Positions 1-7,614 of a stretch of DNA of 21,505 nucleotides are shown one piece after another. The position numbers were made by a program, and so were the translations under genes. The stretch comes from Paramacrobiotus richtersi. Its lineage: Eukaryota; Tardigrada; Eutardigrada; Parachela; Macrobiotidae. Position 1 is the stretch's first letter. Every line of letters begins with the position of its first letter. Below the pieces are notes generated by a model, which did not search any database, was not told the origin of the DNA, and worked only from the letters and a program-made list of their open reading frames with translations. The stretch spans positions 1-21,505 of the forward strand of contig JAQGAU010001091.1 in NCBI GenBank assembly GCA_034698045.1. Direction: 5' to 3'.

Positions 1-437
1 GGTTCTTCTGGTGCCGCACGGACTTCCTTCGCTTCGGTCATTCAGTGCCCGCAATCAGCGAGTGCACTTTCCTAGTAGGGATCATTGTTATCATCAACAG
101 AGTGAGCCTTTCGTAGCAGTTACTATGCTAGTATACTGAAAAAAAATACGAATTTGAAGGATATACTGCATTTCTTTTCTAGAAATGCCGTCTTTTTTTT
201 TGCTTACATACCTGGTATGTTTTAATCTTTGGTCATGCTTTTGAATACAGGATCATCACAGAACAAGTCATTGATCAACAAACTGAGAATCAACAATTGA
301 GAAACACAGTCCAAGCCCGAAATTCAAAAACAAGCCCACAAAAAGGCAAAAAATCAGAAGAAGTTATAAGCCCTCGTTACGATCAACAAACTTATCCCCT
401 CATTCCAGGAAGCTTATTTCGAATATGTTTGTGCTCT
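1..437. other. Window edge, no firm gene
   Basis: Nothing firm is seen here. The first 110 bases have a short plus-strand frame with a hydrophobic stretch (ending FLVGIIVIINR) before a possible GTGAGC donor. A good acceptor-like site (TTTTGAATACAG) ends at 250, followed by a Gln/Lys-rich open frame on the plus strand to 575. The phases of the visible donors do not join the two frames, so I do not call a gene. The right part lies downstream of the Ig gene on the opposite strand. Confidence 0.2.
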
Positions 438-962
438 TTAACAACCAGCTGGACGACCTTCTGGACTTTGGCTTCCATAATAATTATACGGTTGGCAGGC
501 ATAGTATCCCACATCAGACATTTTGTTTGGCGTGATAATCAACTGTTTATTTGTTGCTTTGGCATCGGTGGGTAATTCACCAGCATTTTTTGCCCATTGT
601 ATTTCTTCGGCTTTTCCAGTTGAATCACAAAATAACGTCACAGGAACACAGAGATATCCAACTTTTCTGATAACCTCGATTTGGATTTTCTCGCTTGTTG
701 AACTAAAAGCAGAGAGCTTTTTTTACCATGTTTCGGGTTAATAAATCCAGCGACAGATTTAAATTCAGTTTTTTTACTTACTGGCACTTCGCGCTGGTAC
801 AGAATTCTGGCGTCATAACAGGGGAGAGCTCAGAGCACCAACAAAAGATCCAAATATGCAAAACGCAGCCTCGAAACAAAAGTGTCTTTTTCCCCAACAA
901 AAACATTAGTTTAGCGCACTGTTTTATGTACATACCGCGGCAATGTAAACCAGGAGATACAT
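438..962 (-). CDS. Small secreted Ig (I-set) domain protein, three-exon model
   Basis: The model has exons 962-936, 828-782 and 702-438. The introns are 935-829 (GTATGT donor, ACTAAT branch-like site, TGAG acceptor) and 781-703 (GTAAGT donor, CTTTTAG acceptor). Phases match at both junctions. Exon 1 encodes a hydrophobic start, MYLLVYIAA, that looks like part of a signal peptide. A second possible start at 906 reads straight into exon 2 with its own hydrophobic leader. Exon 3 carries the Ig core: the first Cys in VTLFCDS, the Trp in IQWAKNAGELP, and the second Cys in DVGYYAC. This resembles perlecan-type I-set domains. The final strand is odd: in the frame used it ends SPEGRPAGC-stop, while the +1 frame reads EAKVQKVVQLVV, a better G strand. 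Either a frameshift in the AT-rich TATAATTATTATGG stretch broke the gene, or the end is spliced. A cell-surface or matrix binding role is inferred from the fold only. Confidence 0.45.
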
Positions 963-1261
963 TTTGGCAAAAAATTCGTCAAGTGCAGTAAAACATATAT
1001 TTGACCTTTAGGAAGCGATAGATCCTTTTACAGGCAGTTAGCTATGCTTACAAGTAGTCGACTGTGACACCAAATCCCAAAGAACGGGATTTTTATATAA
1101 CAGTTTGACGATGTCCGGCGTTGCGCGTTGTTATAAATTACTATACTTCTACCGATAGTCAGATTAATGCGCTGACTGATGATCACATTGATCAGATTAG
1201 CCAATGATTTTAACGTTTTTCATATCCTTCTACCTTGTCCACCATACATTTCCCAAAACGT
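963..1261. repeat. Diverged duplicate of 2985-3165
   Basis: No gene is seen. The right half (about 1160-1261, TGATGATCACATTGATCAG and onward) aligns with 3062-3165 (TGATGGTCACACCGATCAG). It is therefore part of the duplicated noncoding DNA that leads into repeat R1. The left end is upstream DNA of the Ig gene and has an AT-rich stretch near 1000 that could hold its promoter. Confidence 0.35.
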
Positions 1262-1690
1262 GTGTGGAGAACTTTCAAGCGAATGTCGTAGTGCACTGGC
1301 TGAGGATGTCTGTTACTGTCATTCGATAAGCATACATGAACAGCCTAATACAGAATTATTTCCTTTTTTCTTGGGATTTTCGTAAGGCTTTGAAAGGCCC
1401 ATGATTTTGACTGTATTTCCGGATCTGCTATGGATTTTCTGATGGTTTGCAGTGCATTATTATCTGGCAGATAGTCACATCGTGCGCACTGACCAGGATT
1501 TTCTGGCGTAACTAAAATTTATATAACAATTCGTCACGTGCCGTTTCTTGGTCAGAATTTAGTCCCGTCTTCAAACCGTCAAAAACCACCGCTAAGAAAA
1601 CACCAACCACAAGCAAAACCCGGACGGAAAATTCGTGATAATGAACTAGGACAATGCATAGTTTCAACCAGATTCCAGTCACATGCACAG
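1262..1690 (+). repeat. R1 repeat, copy 1
   Basis: R1 is a duplicated noncoding block. It begins with a core like GAATGTCGTAGAGCACTGG and ends with a tract like CAACCACAAGCAAAACCCGG. Six copies, all in the same orientation, occur in the window. Other copies lie immediately upstream of the Notch X exon on the minus strand, so R1 is best read as intron or spacer DNA of the duplicated unit. On the minus strand the 3' part of this copy encodes a hydrophobic stretch (FSVRVLLVVGVFLAVVF). Confidence 0.7.
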
Positions 1691-1764
1691 TCTTGAAGGC
1701 ATTTTGCACTCGAACCAGAAAACCGAAGTAATCACATCATTCTATAAAAAGTAAAAGTTAACCT

Positions 1765-2000
1765 TTGTTTGTATGCATGAAGAAAAAGTTAAATGTGCCG
1801 TAAATTGTAATTCACTAGTGTCAATCATTTTTCTGGTCGGGCCAGTTCGAAAACTCCTGAGCCAGCTTAGGCCACCGTACTACGATATTCATATGGCAAA
1901 TGAGCGCATATATGAGAGTGTAAAATTTGCAAACGCGCAGTAAATCGCAGAATTCACGGCGAAGAAAAATTTCAAAAATTATAGTGACGAATCCCAGAAA
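1765..2000 (-). repeat. R2 repeat, copy A (X-Y intron remnant)
   Basis: R2 is a duplicated block with the core TACTACGATATTCATATGG. It starts near a GTATGCATGA(A/T)GAA-like sequence and ends at GTGACGAATCCC. It directly follows the NODP fragment at 2003-2146 on the minus strand. In other units R2 sits between exons X and Y, so it is the remains of that intron. The junction with the NODP exon at about 2000 is a deletion breakpoint that removed the transmembrane and RAM parts. Confidence 0.7.
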
Positions 2001-2002
2001 CC

Positions 2003-2146
2003 CCGAATTGTTTGTCCGATTGGGATTGGACTGAGATTGGAAGGCCCAGTTAAGGTCATCGCGTTGTTCGGACGCGCTAAACATGGCGGCGTCCGCGTTG
2101 GGGATGCACTCGGATACGCGTTTCCAACTGGATATATACGGCCGCT
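2003..2146 (-). pseudogene. Notch-like (pseudogene): Notch exon X fragment: NODP domain only
   Basis: A strong acceptor (CTTCTTTACAG) precedes 2146. The exon opens with AAVYIQLE, which matches the VYLEIDNR start of the Notch NODP domain next to the membrane. One base of frameshift later it continues as RVSECIPNADAAMFSASEQ, matching the NODP Cys and Ala-rich helix. It then runs into a linker (NPNRTNNS) resembling the pre-membrane linker of the copy at 18912-19520. The transmembrane helix and everything after it are absent, replaced by repeat R2 at about 2000. The frameshift and truncation make it a pseudogene. The Notch assignment rests on comparison with the longer copy. Confidence 0.75.
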
Positions 2147-2159
2147 CTGTAAAGAAGTT

Positions 2160-2780
2160 GCGCAAATGGATTCGGACGGAAAATGTATACTCATAACAGT
2201 TAAAGGCTGTGATGAACAGGCAATACCGAAAAAATTCAGCGAATTTGCACATCTGCTTTTATTCAAAGCAATCAGTCTATACTTTCGTTCCCGGACGAGG
2301 ATCGTTTGACAATCATTGAACTCTATTTTGATCCTACTAACTAGTCGCTAACTGTATGTGACTTTTCTTGTTTACTACGTAACTGTTATATAAGGTGAGG
2401 TATATAAGTTGAGGTACATAAGGCGCCGCTATATAAGGGGAGCTTCTTTTTAACATACTATAGACTTGATTACAGCCGATTATTCACAATTCATTCGTGA
2501 CAAATTTAAATTAAACAAAATTCGAACAAAAATTCTCTTTCCGTTTTACTGGTTCGTTTTATACTCCGGTTTAATGTCATTTTAAAACACTCCATAATTA
2601 CCATAAATCATCCAGCCCACAGTTGGTCAAGCAGCTCATCAATTTGTAATTTCTGAAGCCTATACTTCTCACTCACTGATGGAATGGAGAACAAATCCGG
2701 CTGGACTGAGCACACGCACACAGTATTGAAAAATGAAATAACAACTGTTGTCTGCATGAAGTTCGAAGGAATAAATCGGC
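2160..2780. other. Noncoding spacer with tandem TATA motifs
   Basis: No coding region is supported. The stretch lies upstream, in minus-strand terms, of the NODP fragment and downstream of the EGF fragment at 2796. Its one clear structure is the tandem TATATAAGG array at 2387-2437, listed separately. The rest is AT-rich and of unknown role. Confidence 0.4.
2387..2437 (+). promoter_or_regulatory. Tandem TATATAAGG motifs, possible core promoter
   Basis: Three TATATAAG motifs (2387, 2401, 2430) and one TACATAAG (2415) are spaced 13-15 bases apart. The first three form an imperfect 14-base tandem repeat (TATATAAGGTGAGG). Each would match a TATA box on the plus strand. No plus-strand gene follows, so this may be a decayed promoter or simply a short tandem repeat. 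Confidence 0.3.
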
Positions 2781-2795
2781 GCAACGACAGCTTAC

Positions 2796-2885
2796 CAGCT
2801 GGGCAGCGGCAGCGGCGTATACTGGAATGGTAAGCATGTGCCTCCGAGGATCACACGGGAAGGGTCACAACTCATTCTCGTGACC
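2796..2885 (-). pseudogene. EGF-like exon b fragment
   Basis: The minus strand reads MSCDPSRVILGGTCLPFQ and then, after a frameshift, RRCRCPAG. It ends at a good donor, GTAAGC, whose G is at 2795. This is the pattern of a calcium-independent EGF module (GGTC...CRCPAG). It matches the EGF exon at 4957-5118, which reads LKGGTCLVSGLRRCRCP. It keeps the donor that the other copy has lost but has a frameshift in the middle, and its 5' half has diverged. I infer that it came from the ectodomain of the duplicated Notch-type gene, but an EGF module alone does not prove that. Confidence 0.6.
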
Positions 2886-2899
2886 TTTAGAAATATTGC

Positions 2900-3523
2900 G
2901 CCGAGAACATTGATAACTATGAGAATTTTTGATTTGTATATCCAAAGATGATTTTTTTACGATATTTACCTAAATAGGATATTTACTCGACTGCATAATT
3001 TCGGTCTTTGTATATAATTATATCGCACCAGCTTTAATTAACTACATACTGCGTTATACGGTTAACTGATGGTCACACCGATCAGATCACCAATGAGTAA
3101 CGTTTCTAACATTATCTTTGTGCCGTGTTCACCATACAATTCACAAAATACACTGTCGTGGTTCCGGGGTGGCACATGCGTGTGACCACAACTTGTCATA
3201 GATTTCTTTGAAGGTAAGGTCGGCGTTTTTCGGGAAAATACAGGAAGATATTCCCGCCAATCACCGCGATCAACGGTCAAATCAGTGTGATAATGTACAT
3301 GAGTTATATAACAAGGCATGCTTTTGACTCAGTTTGCCAGTACGTTTACTCTTTGGTCATATCAAAACTACTTTGGAATGTTAAGCACGCAGAATTCGTG
3401 CCAGTACTTCTATAGCACGTACCTTGATGCTGAAGATTGTAATCTGAAAAGCGGTTTCGTTTTTAGTGTAAAAAATACATATTGTTTTTTTCGCTAGTTG
3501 GATAGGTTATGACACTTCTGCTG
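2900..3523. other. Duplicated noncoding DNA with unique insert
   Basis: The part 2985-3165 aligns with 1040-1261. The part 3165-3523 has no counterpart in that copy, so it is either an insert here or a deletion there. A donor-like GAAG/GTAAGG occurs on the plus strand near 3213, but I see no convincing exon. No gene is called. Confidence 0.35.
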
Positions 3524-3835
3524 TGGAGTACTTTCAAGCGAAAGTCGTTGTGCACTGGCTAAGAATGTCCGCTGATCGTCCGGTCCTTTGATAGGCAGCC
3601 ATACACTAACAGCATAGTACAGAATTATTTCATTTTTCCTGGGATTTCTGTAGAGCTTTGCGGCCAATGATTTTGATGGTATTTCAGACGCGGCTGTGAA
3701 TTTGATGCCGAACGACAGTGCATTATCGGCTAAAATCGCAATTCTCGGGCATGGACCAGAATTTTCGGCAAAGGTCATGATTGATTGCAAAATTTAATCT
3801 ATAAAACACTTCCAAGCCATTTCTTGGTCAAATTT
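3524..3835 (+). repeat. R1 repeat, copy 2
   Basis: This copy begins TACTTTCAAGCGAAAGTCG and follows copy 1 through the internal landmarks CAGAATTATTTC, TTTTGATGGTATTTC and CATTTCTTGGTC. It then diverges. It is noncoding in all frames and is the most degraded of the long copies. Confidence 0.6.
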
Positions 3836-4380
3836 ATTTCCTTCATCATAAATACGAGCTTGCCAAAAACCAGACTGTATGCAGGGTCATGCGCTTCAAT
3901 ATTGTGATAAGAATACTTCATTAAGAATATTTTATTTCGAAGTATTCGGAGATATAAAAAGATAAAAAATCACATTTGCAACATTTACATTCCGTGATCA
4001 TCGTTTTTCGTGTTATGTGCAGTCATTAATCTTTGCCTTATCGCAGTCTGCAAATACAAGCCATTAGTGATTAGTCTACGGTTCATCACATACTACTTCA
4101 TCGCAATCACTGTTCGCCTCGAAACTGATCTGGCTGGCTTGTCAGCCAATATCGAGCAACTGTATTATTTCTCTGTTGTATCGATGTACTATTCCATCTT
4201 CCGGCAGATTTTTTTGTTTTCGTCTACACTAACTTTATCGAAAACTGAATTTCGTCTTACAAGCAAAAGTATTAATCACAGTCGTAATAAAGTTAATACA
4301 GATACGAGTACAATGAAGACGACGTTTCATTAAAACCTAACTACCAGTAGTAATGCTTCGAATGATCCTCTTGTAAGAGT
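3836..4380. repeat. Noncoding duplicate of about 7335-7600
   Basis: Landmarks are shared with 7335-7510: GCCRAAAACCAGA, an AACTTCATT/TACTTCATT AT-rich run, GAAGTATT, and ACAAGCCATT. An open frame at 4010-4333 lies across this duplicated DNA. It has no recognisable domain and no counterpart frame in the duplicate, so I treat it as chance. The block lies just downstream, on the minus strand, of the C-exon donor in both copies. It is therefore the start of the intron or flank that follows exon C. Confidence 0.5.
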
Positions 4381-4385
4381 CTTAC

Positions 4386-4500
4386 CCGGTGAGTCCGGAC
4401 TGCAGTTTAAGTATCCCTCATTAATATGATTCCCTGCCACCGGTTCGACATTCGAGTATTTATATCCTCTTCTGTTCATATCCCGGGACGGACGCTTCAT
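4386..4500 (-). pseudogene. Notch-like (pseudogene): Notch exon C fragment (C-terminal tail)
   Basis: The minus-strand reading starts MKRPSRDMNRRGYKYSNV and ends NEGYLNCSPDSP before a GTAAG donor (G at 4385). It is one continuous frame of 38 codons. The copy at 7615-8020 shows the same segment (MNMGGFKYSNV, then NEGYLNSSPDSP before GTAAC), but with frameshifts. This copy therefore shows the ancestral frame and a better donor. Upstream of the Met the exon is cut off and joined to an EGF-exon fragment near 4500, so it cannot encode a full tail. Exon C follows the ankyrin exons in the intact-order unit, hence the assignment to the disordered Notch C-terminal region. Confidence 0.6.
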
Positions 4501-4540
4501 AGTGGCAGATATAGCTCACGCGCTCTTCATGCAGCGGTGA
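4496..4540 (-). pseudogene. EGF exon scrap fused to exon C
   Basis: The bases AGTGGCAGATATAGCTCACG and following GCTCTTC match the EGF exon at 10702-10960 (AGTGGCAGACATAGGTTCCC...GCTCTTC). The EGF sequence breaks off where the C-exon sequence begins. This is a recombination scar and not a functional exon. Confidence 0.55.
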
Positions 4541-4956
4541 TGATAACGTTGTAACTCGTAGTGTAGTGGCTTTTACTGTTCTTCAGTTTCGGTTCTTTGG
4601 AACGAATCCAGTTATCTATAAAAATGAGGTTGTGTAACATACAAAAAATCTTACATTTTTTTATAGTTCAAATACAGTAGCTAATTATATAAACTGTGGT
4701 ATATTGCAGGCAACCGAGATAACAGAAATATGACCGCGCAAAACTGAAAAAGTGCAGTCAACTCGAATACAACTCCTCCGACAAATCTGAGAAAGAAACC
4801 TAACCTTCTGTAGAAAAATATTCAGAAATTACATATAGTGCAAAGCTTAATAAGTGTTTCAAGAGCCAAAAGCACTGCAACGCCTATTTCTCTGGTGTGT
4901 TGAGCAAAAACCATAGGAACGGAATAAATCCGGTCCCCTTGATCGTAGAAAAACAA
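4541..4956. other. Noncoding spacer
   Basis: AT-rich DNA between the C-exon/EGF scar and the EGF exon copy. No coding, RNA or repeat structure could be supported. Confidence 0.35.
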
Positions 4957-5224
4957 TGAAAAAAGGAGATAGCAAATGCTTTGCACATGAATGTTCAGGT
5001 GGGCATCGGCAGCGTCGTAAACCGGACACTAAGCAAGTGCCACCCTTGAGACACGGGATTGGTCGCAGTGGGTTTCCATGATCAGACAGTTTGTCCCGTC
5101 GAACCCAGACGGACACAGCTGTGTACTACACAAATTGTATATCAATATTTTGGTATGTTTAATTTGATATAAAAAACTCTGCTTACCTTATAACTATTAA
5201 CCAAATCTCGACACACCCGTCCGT
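4957..5224 (-). pseudogene. Two-exon EGF-like pseudogene (copy I)
   Basis: Exon a (5224-5187) reads VCRDLVNSYK and ends at a GTAAGC donor. A 68-nt intron (5186-5119) ends in ACAG. Exon b then reads LCPSGFDGTNCLIM...HCDQS and, after a frameshift, CLKGGTCLVSGLRRCRCP. These are the spacings of consecutive EGF modules (CPSGFDGTNC, GGTC, CRCP). The donor that should end exon b is preserved at 2795 in another copy but is lost here, and the frame runs on into noncoding sequence. The same exon pair lies at 12465-12690. On the minus strand the pair lies downstream of an ankyrin-exon tail in both places, so it may be the start of the next tandem unit. Confidence 0.65.
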
Positions 5225-5229
5225 ATTTA

Positions 5230-5490
5230 TACAGTATACGTATCATGCGGCATTCGATCCGCTATTCGATGCGATAATGTTTTCCCTGCGCACGCCGATG
5301 ACCTTTGTCACATCGGCCAAAATCGATCCACTGTACGAATGTCTGAGAGAAAATTTTTCCTTCATTTACGTATATTCGTTTCCTTTTGAAAAAAAGCAAT
5401 AAAAGGCATCACAAAAAAAAAATTGAAAAGACACGGCAGAATATATCAAAACACGCGGCACATATCAACACACGGCAGAATAAATATATC
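5230..5490 (-). repeat. Duplicated intron, copy I (partner 13020-13265)
   Basis: The sequence from TATCATGCGGCATTCGATCC to the GACACGGCAGAATATATC tract aligns closely with 13020-13265. It is noncoding and lies between the Z-exon tail and the EGF exon pair. A small local duplication (ACACGGCAGAATA, two copies) is present at 5435-5480. Confidence 0.7.
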
Positions 5491-5491
5491 A

Positions 5492-5565
5492 ACAGCAACC
5501 CGATCACGGTTTCTTGCGATAGTACGCCTTGGAGCTGGCCTGAGGCGGAGTGAGCGCGATCTAAT
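5492..5565 (-). pseudogene. Notch-like (pseudogene): Notch exon Z tail (post-ankyrin segment), copy I
   Basis: The plus-strand bases CGGTTTCTTGCGATAGTACG and the following GGCCTGAGGCGGAGTGAG match the end of exon Z at 13266-13330. There the minus strand encodes SALSPPQVSPKVYYRKK, close to the SPPLCSP motif that follows the Notch ankyrin repeats. The ankyrin coding part is deleted here, and the tail joins directly to the Y-Z intron. Confidence 0.65.
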
Positions 5566-5569
5566 TATG

Positions 5570-5855
5570 CGAATGACTCAATGTCATAGGTTTCTAGTTA
5601 GAGCCATCCATTGTAATACGACCGTCTATGTATGTGGAAAAATTTGATAAATAGAACAAAATATCGTAAATGTGAGAAAGAAAACGGAGAACTAAGTGCA
5701 GAGGCATTGTAACCGTCGTAAAATGACAAGTTCTGGTAGTTAGCGTGTACAATTATCTTCTATTTTTCTCTGTTTCGGTATAAAATGCCTTGTACCAAAC
5801 TTTCTTACTGCGTGTATTCAATAAGCGATGCTAAGTTTATTCTGATTACGTATAC
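5570..5855 (-). repeat. Y-Z intron, copy I
   Basis: Shares AGAGCCAT...TTG, ATGACAAGTT, CTTTCTTACTG and TCAATAAGCGA with 13775-13948, and more weakly with 8290-8450. In all three units it separates exon Y from exon Z. On the minus strand it follows a GTATAC donor at 5855. Confidence 0.65.
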
Positions 5856-6122
5856 CGTTGCTTTCCAGACGAACACAATTAATCAGTGCCGTTGTCCCAT
5901 CATCCGACGATCGTCCAGCCAGTCCTCCTGTGCTGTCGCAAAACAGCAACGATACTCCTGGAATCTGCTGCCACTGCGGTCAAAAGCGGTGTTACCAAAT
6001 ATAGATTAAGAATACTGTAAACAAAACCAGCGAAAAGAGCACGGTTAGTCTGGATTGCTAAAGTTCAACCATGCAAGTCTTATGTCCATCTGGTAGACTG
6101 TCAAAGGGTTGTTTAGCCAAGC

Positions 6123-6387
6123 TTAAGGCCCCAAGGTAAGGTGTGTTTTTTGCAGCCGTTTTTTGCAGTTTTTTGCAGCCGCAGCAGTTTTTTGCAGGTG
6201 TTTTTTGCAGGTGTTTTTTGCAGCCGTTGGGTGAAAGAGGCAGAGAGAGCACTAGTAACACAATAGGCCAGCCATTTCTGTTCGAGACCCACATAACCTG
6301 GCAATTATTACGTGCGCGGGCGTGAAGAAACATTCAAAATTCGGATCCCACCAAAACCGTTGGCTACATCCCGGCTTGGGGCCTTAA
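6123..6387. mobile_element. TTAA-flanked MITE-like element, 265 bp
   Basis: The left end reads TTAAGGCCCCAAGG and the right end CTTGGGGCCTTAA. These are 13-base perfect inverted repeats whose outer four bases are TTAA. TTAA duplications are the signature of piggyBac-type transposition, so this could be a nonautonomous piggyBac-like MITE. The inner terminal sequence does not match a piggyBac end that I recognise. No transposase frame is present. It sits within a larger insertion in Notch exon Y copy I and carries a short tandem repeat inside. Confidence 0.6.
6146..6226 (+). repeat. TTTTTTGCAG tandem repeat, six units
   Basis: TTTTTTGCAG occurs at 6146, 6159, 6169, 6188, 6201 and 6214, mostly as a 13-base unit ending in CCG or GTG. 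It lies inside the TTAA-flanked element. Each unit looks like a polypyrimidine tract plus AG of a 3' splice site on the plus strand. Confidence 0.85.
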
Positions 6388-6599
6388 TAATGCGCATGTA
6401 CTAACGAACTCGTCACGTCCTCAAGCATTATCCGTGACACTGACATCGGCATTGTTATCCAACAGCAGTCGGGCCACATCCACACGGGCGTATCGTGTCG
6501 CCATGTAGAGAGGACCGTTTCAACGTCGCGTTCTCAGTATGGGCGCCTTGAAACAAGAGGTCACAGATGATGTTCAGTACGTGGAAATGTCTCCGTCTG

Positions 6600-7600
6600 G
6601 AAAAAGAGCACAATTATACAGGGTGTAATACTCGACTTCATTTCGATGACAAAATGAAATAGTTCTGCTTTTCTGTATATATAGTATTGCTTCTGTTGCT
6701 CGAAGTGCTAACATTGCAGCACTCCCAGTTAGTACAACCTCCTTCTTTACGACACTACACTGCCTGTAGAAGGAATATATAAAATGCTTTCGATGACATT
6801 GTATGCATATAACTGTGCATAAATCCACATATATACACATATACGTGGATAAATTTGATAAAGAAAACAAAAATCGTACTTCTAACTGACAAGTGAGAGA
6901 AAGAAAACGGAGAATTATAAGTGCAGAGGCATTGCAACCGTGGATATTTGATGACACACGAATTGTACACAGAAACAATATAAGACTTGTTGGATCAACA
7001 GCAAACTGAACGAATTACATTATGTAAATTTTGCAAAAAGCCAGATGATGAAAAAATCAGAAGGAACTAAATTTTATCTATCCGTAACTGTCATGTTTCT
7101 GGACGAGCCAAAGACGAACAACCATTCATTCAATCTGTTGGAATGTCAACCGCAAAAGTGAGCCACCGTACTACGAATTCGCATGGCGGTTTTGTGAAAC
7201 TACTCAACGAATTAAAAAAGTACCAATAAAGGTATAAATAGAGGTAGTGAAAGTTATTTGAATTTCGAATGTCGAACAATGAGTCAAAGCTGTCGATGAC
7301 GATCGCACAATATGCCAGTGACCTTTTTATATATGGATACTCGAGCTGCCGAAAACCAGATTTCGCAGGATCACTCGCATTTATAGTAAAAAAACTTCAT
7401 TCAAAAACTTTTATTTCAGTCTGAAGTATTTGCAAATCACAGTATTCGAAAAGATTACAGAAATCACGTTTTGATTATGCCCATTCATTAATTGTTACAG
7501 CAGTAGCGTACGGTAAAGGAGATACAAGCCATTGCTCTACGTTCCATACCAAAAGCATGAATACCGTGTCATCGCTACTTCAAGTATACATACAGTCTCG
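6600..7600. repeat. X-Y intron and flank, copy I; no gene
   Basis: The right-hand end of the intron before exon Y (6600-6740) resembles 14252-14330. An R2 core (GCCACCGTACTACGAATTCG) lies at 7161-7180, where the X-Y intron core is expected. The part 7335-7510 is the duplicate of 3836-4070. A 134-codon minus-strand frame (6978-6574) runs through this intron and out of frame into exon Y. I regard it as chance. Confidence 0.45.
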
Positions 7601-7614
7601 TGTAATTGTGTTAC

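Larger units (their letters stand above)
5856..6596 (-). pseudogene. Notch-like (pseudogene): Notch exon Y (ankyrin repeats), copy I, interrupted
   Basis: A strong acceptor (CTCTTTTTCCAG) precedes 6596. The exon begins LNIICDL, continues with a frame-broken ankyrin repeat (ATRYARVDVARLLLDNNADV), and is then interrupted from about 6412 to 5996 by foreign sequence. It resumes as TPLLTAVAADSRSIVAVLRQ (frame broken further on) and ends at a GTATAC donor (5855). This matches the Notch ankyrin segment that aligns to GETALHLAARYS and GRTPLHAAVSAD in vertebrates. At least two frameshifts and the insertion of about 415 bp destroy it. The insertion contains the TTAA-flanked element at 6123-6387. Confidence 0.75.

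Noticed and set aside
251-575. Plus-strand open frame after a TTTTGAATACAG acceptor-like site, Gln/Lys-rich
   Set aside because: Visible upstream donors do not fit its phase, it overlaps the Ig gene on the other strand, and it has no recognisable domain. Kept only as a note on the window edge.
1279-1310. R1 core GTCGTAGAGCACTGGCTAAG, resembling tRNA or SINE sequence
   Set aside because: No cloverleaf, no second box, no A-rich tail or target duplications. The fixed place upstream of exon X shows it is duplicated spacer.
4010-4333. 107-codon plus-strand open frame
   Set aside because: It lies in DNA duplicated at about 7335-7600, where the frame is not preserved. No domain, signal or splice logic.
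5435-5480. Short direct repeat ACACGGCAGAATA, checked as a CRISPR-like array
   Set aside because: Only two copies, no regular spacers, and the context is an animal intron.
6574-6978. 134-codon minus-strand open frame
   Set aside because: It runs through the X-Y intron and into exon Y in a different frame from the ankyrin reading. Cys/Phe/Tyr-rich chance translation of AT-rich DNA.
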